From the NCBI RefSeq assembly GCF_051859345.1, contig NZ_JBHYFV010000015.1, forward strand, positions 1-64,000: 64,000 nt of DNA, read 5' to 3'. Shown in pieces: positions 62,275 to 64,000 of this stretch (position 1 is the first letter of the stretch; the number at the start of each line of letters is the position of its first letter). Made by a program: the position numbers and the translations under genes. The notes beneath the pieces are model-generated. The model saw only the letters and a program-made list of their open reading frames with translations, ran no database searches and had not been told where the DNA came from. This stretch comes from Marivita sp051859345 (GTDB lineage Bacteria; Pseudomonadota; Alphaproteobacteria; Rhodobacterales; Rhodobacteraceae).

Positions 62275-62774
62275 TGTCCGAGGTTTTTCGCAACAAGATC
62301 GACATCGACCTGAAAGTAAACGGCGAACCCGTCGAGGCGCGCGTTCCTGCGGGGCAACATCTGATTGACTTCCTGCGGCTGGAACTGGGCCTGACCGGCG
62401 CACATGCCAGTTGCGAACACGGGGTTTGCGGCGCCTGTACCGTACGGGTCGACGGTCAAACCGTACGAGGCTGTCTGATGCTGGCCGCACAGGCCGACGG
62501 AGCCGAGGTCTGGACCATCGAAGGACTGTCCGACACCGCTGCGATCACCGATCTGCAAGAGGCCTTTGTGGCGCGCAACGCGATGCAATGCGGGTTCTGC
62601 ACGCCGGGCATGCTGGTGGCAGCCGAAGATCTACTGTCGCAGAACGCGGAACCGACCCGCGCGGAAATCCGCGAACACCTGTCCGGCAATTACTGCCGCT
62701 GCACCGGCTATGAGGCGATTGTCGATGCGGTTGAAACCGTGGCGCGTGCCCGTGCCGGAAAGGGGGCGGCATGA
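62274..62774 (+). CDS. 2Fe-2S small subunit of a molybdenum hydroxylase
   Basis: 166 residues. First cluster CEHGVCGACTVRVDGQTVRG, second cluster in CGFCTPGM and CRCTGY, the two-cluster layout of CoxS/XdhA-like proteins. Four-base overlap with the large subunit start (ATGA at 62771). Confidence 0.94.
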   Translation: MSEVFRNKIDIDLKVNGEPVEARVPAGQHLIDFLRLELGLTGAHASCEHGVCGACTVRVDGQTVRGCLMLAAQADGAEVWTIEGLSDTAAITDLQEAFVARNAMQCGFCTPGMLVAAEDLLSQNAEPTRAEIREHLSGNYCRCTGYEAIVDAVETVARARAGKGAA

Positions 62775-64000
62775 CCATCGCATTCGGCAATCCCGACCGG
62801 CCCAATTCCTATATCGGCAAGACCGTGCCGCGCCCCAATGCGGCCAAGCTGGTGCAGGGTCGGGGGCGCTATGTGGATGACATCCAACTGCCGCGCATGG
62901 TGCATGTGGCCTATGTGCGATCACCCTTTGCCCATGCCAAGATCACCCGAATTGATGCCGAGGAAGCCAAGGGTGTCAAAGGTGTGTTGCGGGTCTTTAC
63001 CGGGGCCGATCTGGCCGAGGTTTGTACGCCCTGGGTGGCCGTTCTGGCGCATCTCAAAGGGTTGAAATCGCCGCCCGAGCATCCTCTGGCCATCGACCGC
63101 GCCTGCTGGGTGGGCGAGCCGGTCGTGGCCGTGGTCGCCACAACACGTGCCGCCGCCGAGGATGGCGCGGCGTTGGTCGAGGTGGACTACGATCCGTTGC
63201 CAGTGGTGACGGATACGATGACCGCGCTTGACCCGGACACGCCGGTCATTCACCCCGATCTCGGTGACAATCTTGCCTTTCGCCGTCTTCACGAAGAGGG
63301 CGATGTGGACGGGGCCATCGCGGGTGCACACAAGGTGATCGAGACCAGTTTCCGCACGTCGCGTCATACCGGGGTGACGCTGGAACCGCGCTCGATCCTT
63401 GTCGACTGGAACCCGGCGGAAGGCCAGATGACCGCCTATCACGCGACGCAGGCTCCGCACATGATGCAGACGGTTTTCGCCGAGCATCTCGACATTCCCG
63501 AGAGCCGTGTTCGGGTGATCTGCGGCGATGTCGGCGGGTCGTTTGGCATCAAGGTGCATGTCTACCCCGATGAGGTGGCGACAGCGGCGATTGCCAAGAT
63601 CATGGGCCGCCCGGTCAAGTTCATTGCGGACCGGCTGGAGAGTTTCACCACGGACATTCACGCCCGCGATCACGAGATCACGGCGAAGATTGCGGTGGAT
63701 GCTGAGGGCAAGATCCTTGCCATCGACGTCGATGATTGGACCGGGATCGGGCCCTATTCTGTCTATCCGCGCACTTCGGCCATCGAGGGCAATCAGGTGG
63801 TCAACCTGTGCGGTGGACCCTATGATTTCGCCAATTACCGCGCGCAGACCACGGTGGTGTTCCAGAACAAGACGCCGACCTGCCAGTACCGCGCGGTCGG
63901 CCATCCGATTGCGGTGGCGATCACCGAAGGGCTGGTCGACATGGCGGCGGCGGCGATCGGCATGGACCCGGTGGAAATTCGTCGGCGCAATATGTTTGCG
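62771..64000 (+). CDS. molybdopterin-binding large subunit, xanthine dehydrogenase/CoxL family, 3' truncated by window edge
   Basis: 410 codons present, open at base 64000 where the family usually continues for another ~350-400 residues. N-terminal Ald_Xan_dh_C region (GRYVDDIQLPRMVHVAYVRS, ACWVGEPVVAVVATTR) then the molybdopterin-binding part with GDVGGSFGIKVHVYPDE. The loop corresponding to CoxL VAYRCSFR reads CQYRAVGHPIA, so it is not a form I CO dehydrogenase; it fits form II-like hydroxylases of aromatic or heterocyclic substrates. Third gene of the set under the adjacent TetR. Confidence 0.9.
   Translation, partial: MTIAFGNPDRPNSYIGKTVPRPNAAKLVQGRGRYVDDIQLPRMVHVAYVRSPFAHAKITRIDAEEAKGVKGVLRVFTGADLAEVCTPWVAVLAHLKGLKSPPEHPLAIDRACWVGEPVVAVVATTRAAAEDGAALVEVDYDPLPVVTDTMTALDPDTPVIHPDLGDNLAFRRLHEEGDVDGAIAGAHKVIETSFRTSRHTGVTLEPRSILVDWNPAEGQMTAYHATQAPHMMQTVFAEHLDIPESRVRVICGDVGGSFGIKVHVYPDEVATAAIAKIMGRPVKFIADRLESFTTDIHARDHEITAKIAVDAEGKILAIDVDDWTGIGPYSVYPRTSAIEGNQVVNLCGGPYDFANYRAQTTVVFQNKTPTCQYRAVGHPIAVAITEGLVDMAAAAIGMDPVEIRRRNMFA

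Overview
The window reads as a GC-rich chromosomal or large-replicon segment of a marine, Roseobacter-type alphaproteobacterium (Rhodobacterales). This is inferred from gene content: phthalate/protocatechuate-type aromatic catabolism, ectoine-hydrolase-like and cyanase genes, Fbp-type iron uptake, a CO-dehydrogenase-like molybdoenzyme and many ABC importers. It starts inside a bicupin gene and ends inside a molybdoenzyme large subunit. A 15-base run of N at 34251-34265 shows it is scaffolded draft sequence. I see no rRNA, tRNA, CRISPR array, insertion sequence or prophage.

Layout. 1-13.9 kb: an aromatic-acid block. It holds three cupin proteins, a Rieske ring-hydroxylating oxygenase, a 4,5-dihydroxyphthalate decarboxylase-like enzyme, two class II aldolase/decarboxylase-fold enzymes, a beta-hydroxyacid-type dehydrogenase, a shikimate/quinate dehydrogenase and a fused 3-dehydroshikimate dehydratase, so its products would converge on protocatechuate-like diphenols. 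Embedded at 2.2-6.3 kb is a compact, tightly coupled module: an unknown protein, a HupE/UreJ-type membrane protein, a His-tailed small protein, two mutually similar half-size permeases and an MFS exporter. 14-17 kb: iron(III) ABC permease and binding protein, convergent, with no ATPase nearby. 17-19.3 kb: RTX-repeat metalloprotease with DUF4214. 19.6-22.6 kb: cobalamin riboswitch, BtuB-like receptor and BtuF-like binding protein. 22.6-27.4 kb: BadF-type kinase and a glucosylglycerate set (GpgS, GpgP-like phosphatase, GH13_18 phosphorylase). 27.5-32.1 kb: ectoine-utilisation-like set (class III aminotransferase, DoeA/EutD-like hydrolase, M20 deacetylase, GntR regulator). 32.2-38.6 kb: amidohydrolase, PuuE-like deacetylase, NTF2-like protein, NMT1/Tau-type ABC importer and a TetR regulator, probably one uptake/catabolic unit for a nitrogenous heterocycle. 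38.9-44.5 kb: a signalling operon with two histidine kinases, a CheY-like receiver, a receiver fused to a degenerate GGDEF domain, and an HPt protein. 45.1-54.5 kb: a ribose-type ABC importer with two TIM-barrel isomerases, a Gfo/Idh/MocA dehydrogenase and a cupin, divergent from a LacI regulator with two matching operators between them. 54.7-60.5 kb: cyanase plus a nitrate/cyanate-type ABC importer, divergent from an NtrC-family activator whose GAFTGA loop is altered. 60.7-64 kb: a TetR regulator divergent from coxM-coxS-coxL-like genes.

The region is a mosaic of small substrate-specific operons, most with their own regulator and importer, as expected of a nutrient-scavenging heterotroph. 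The parts least explained by known systems are the half-permease/His-tail module, the amidohydrolase cluster, the pseudo-GGDEF phosphorelay and the GAPNGA activator of the cyanate locus. All functional names rest on motif and context reading without database searches.
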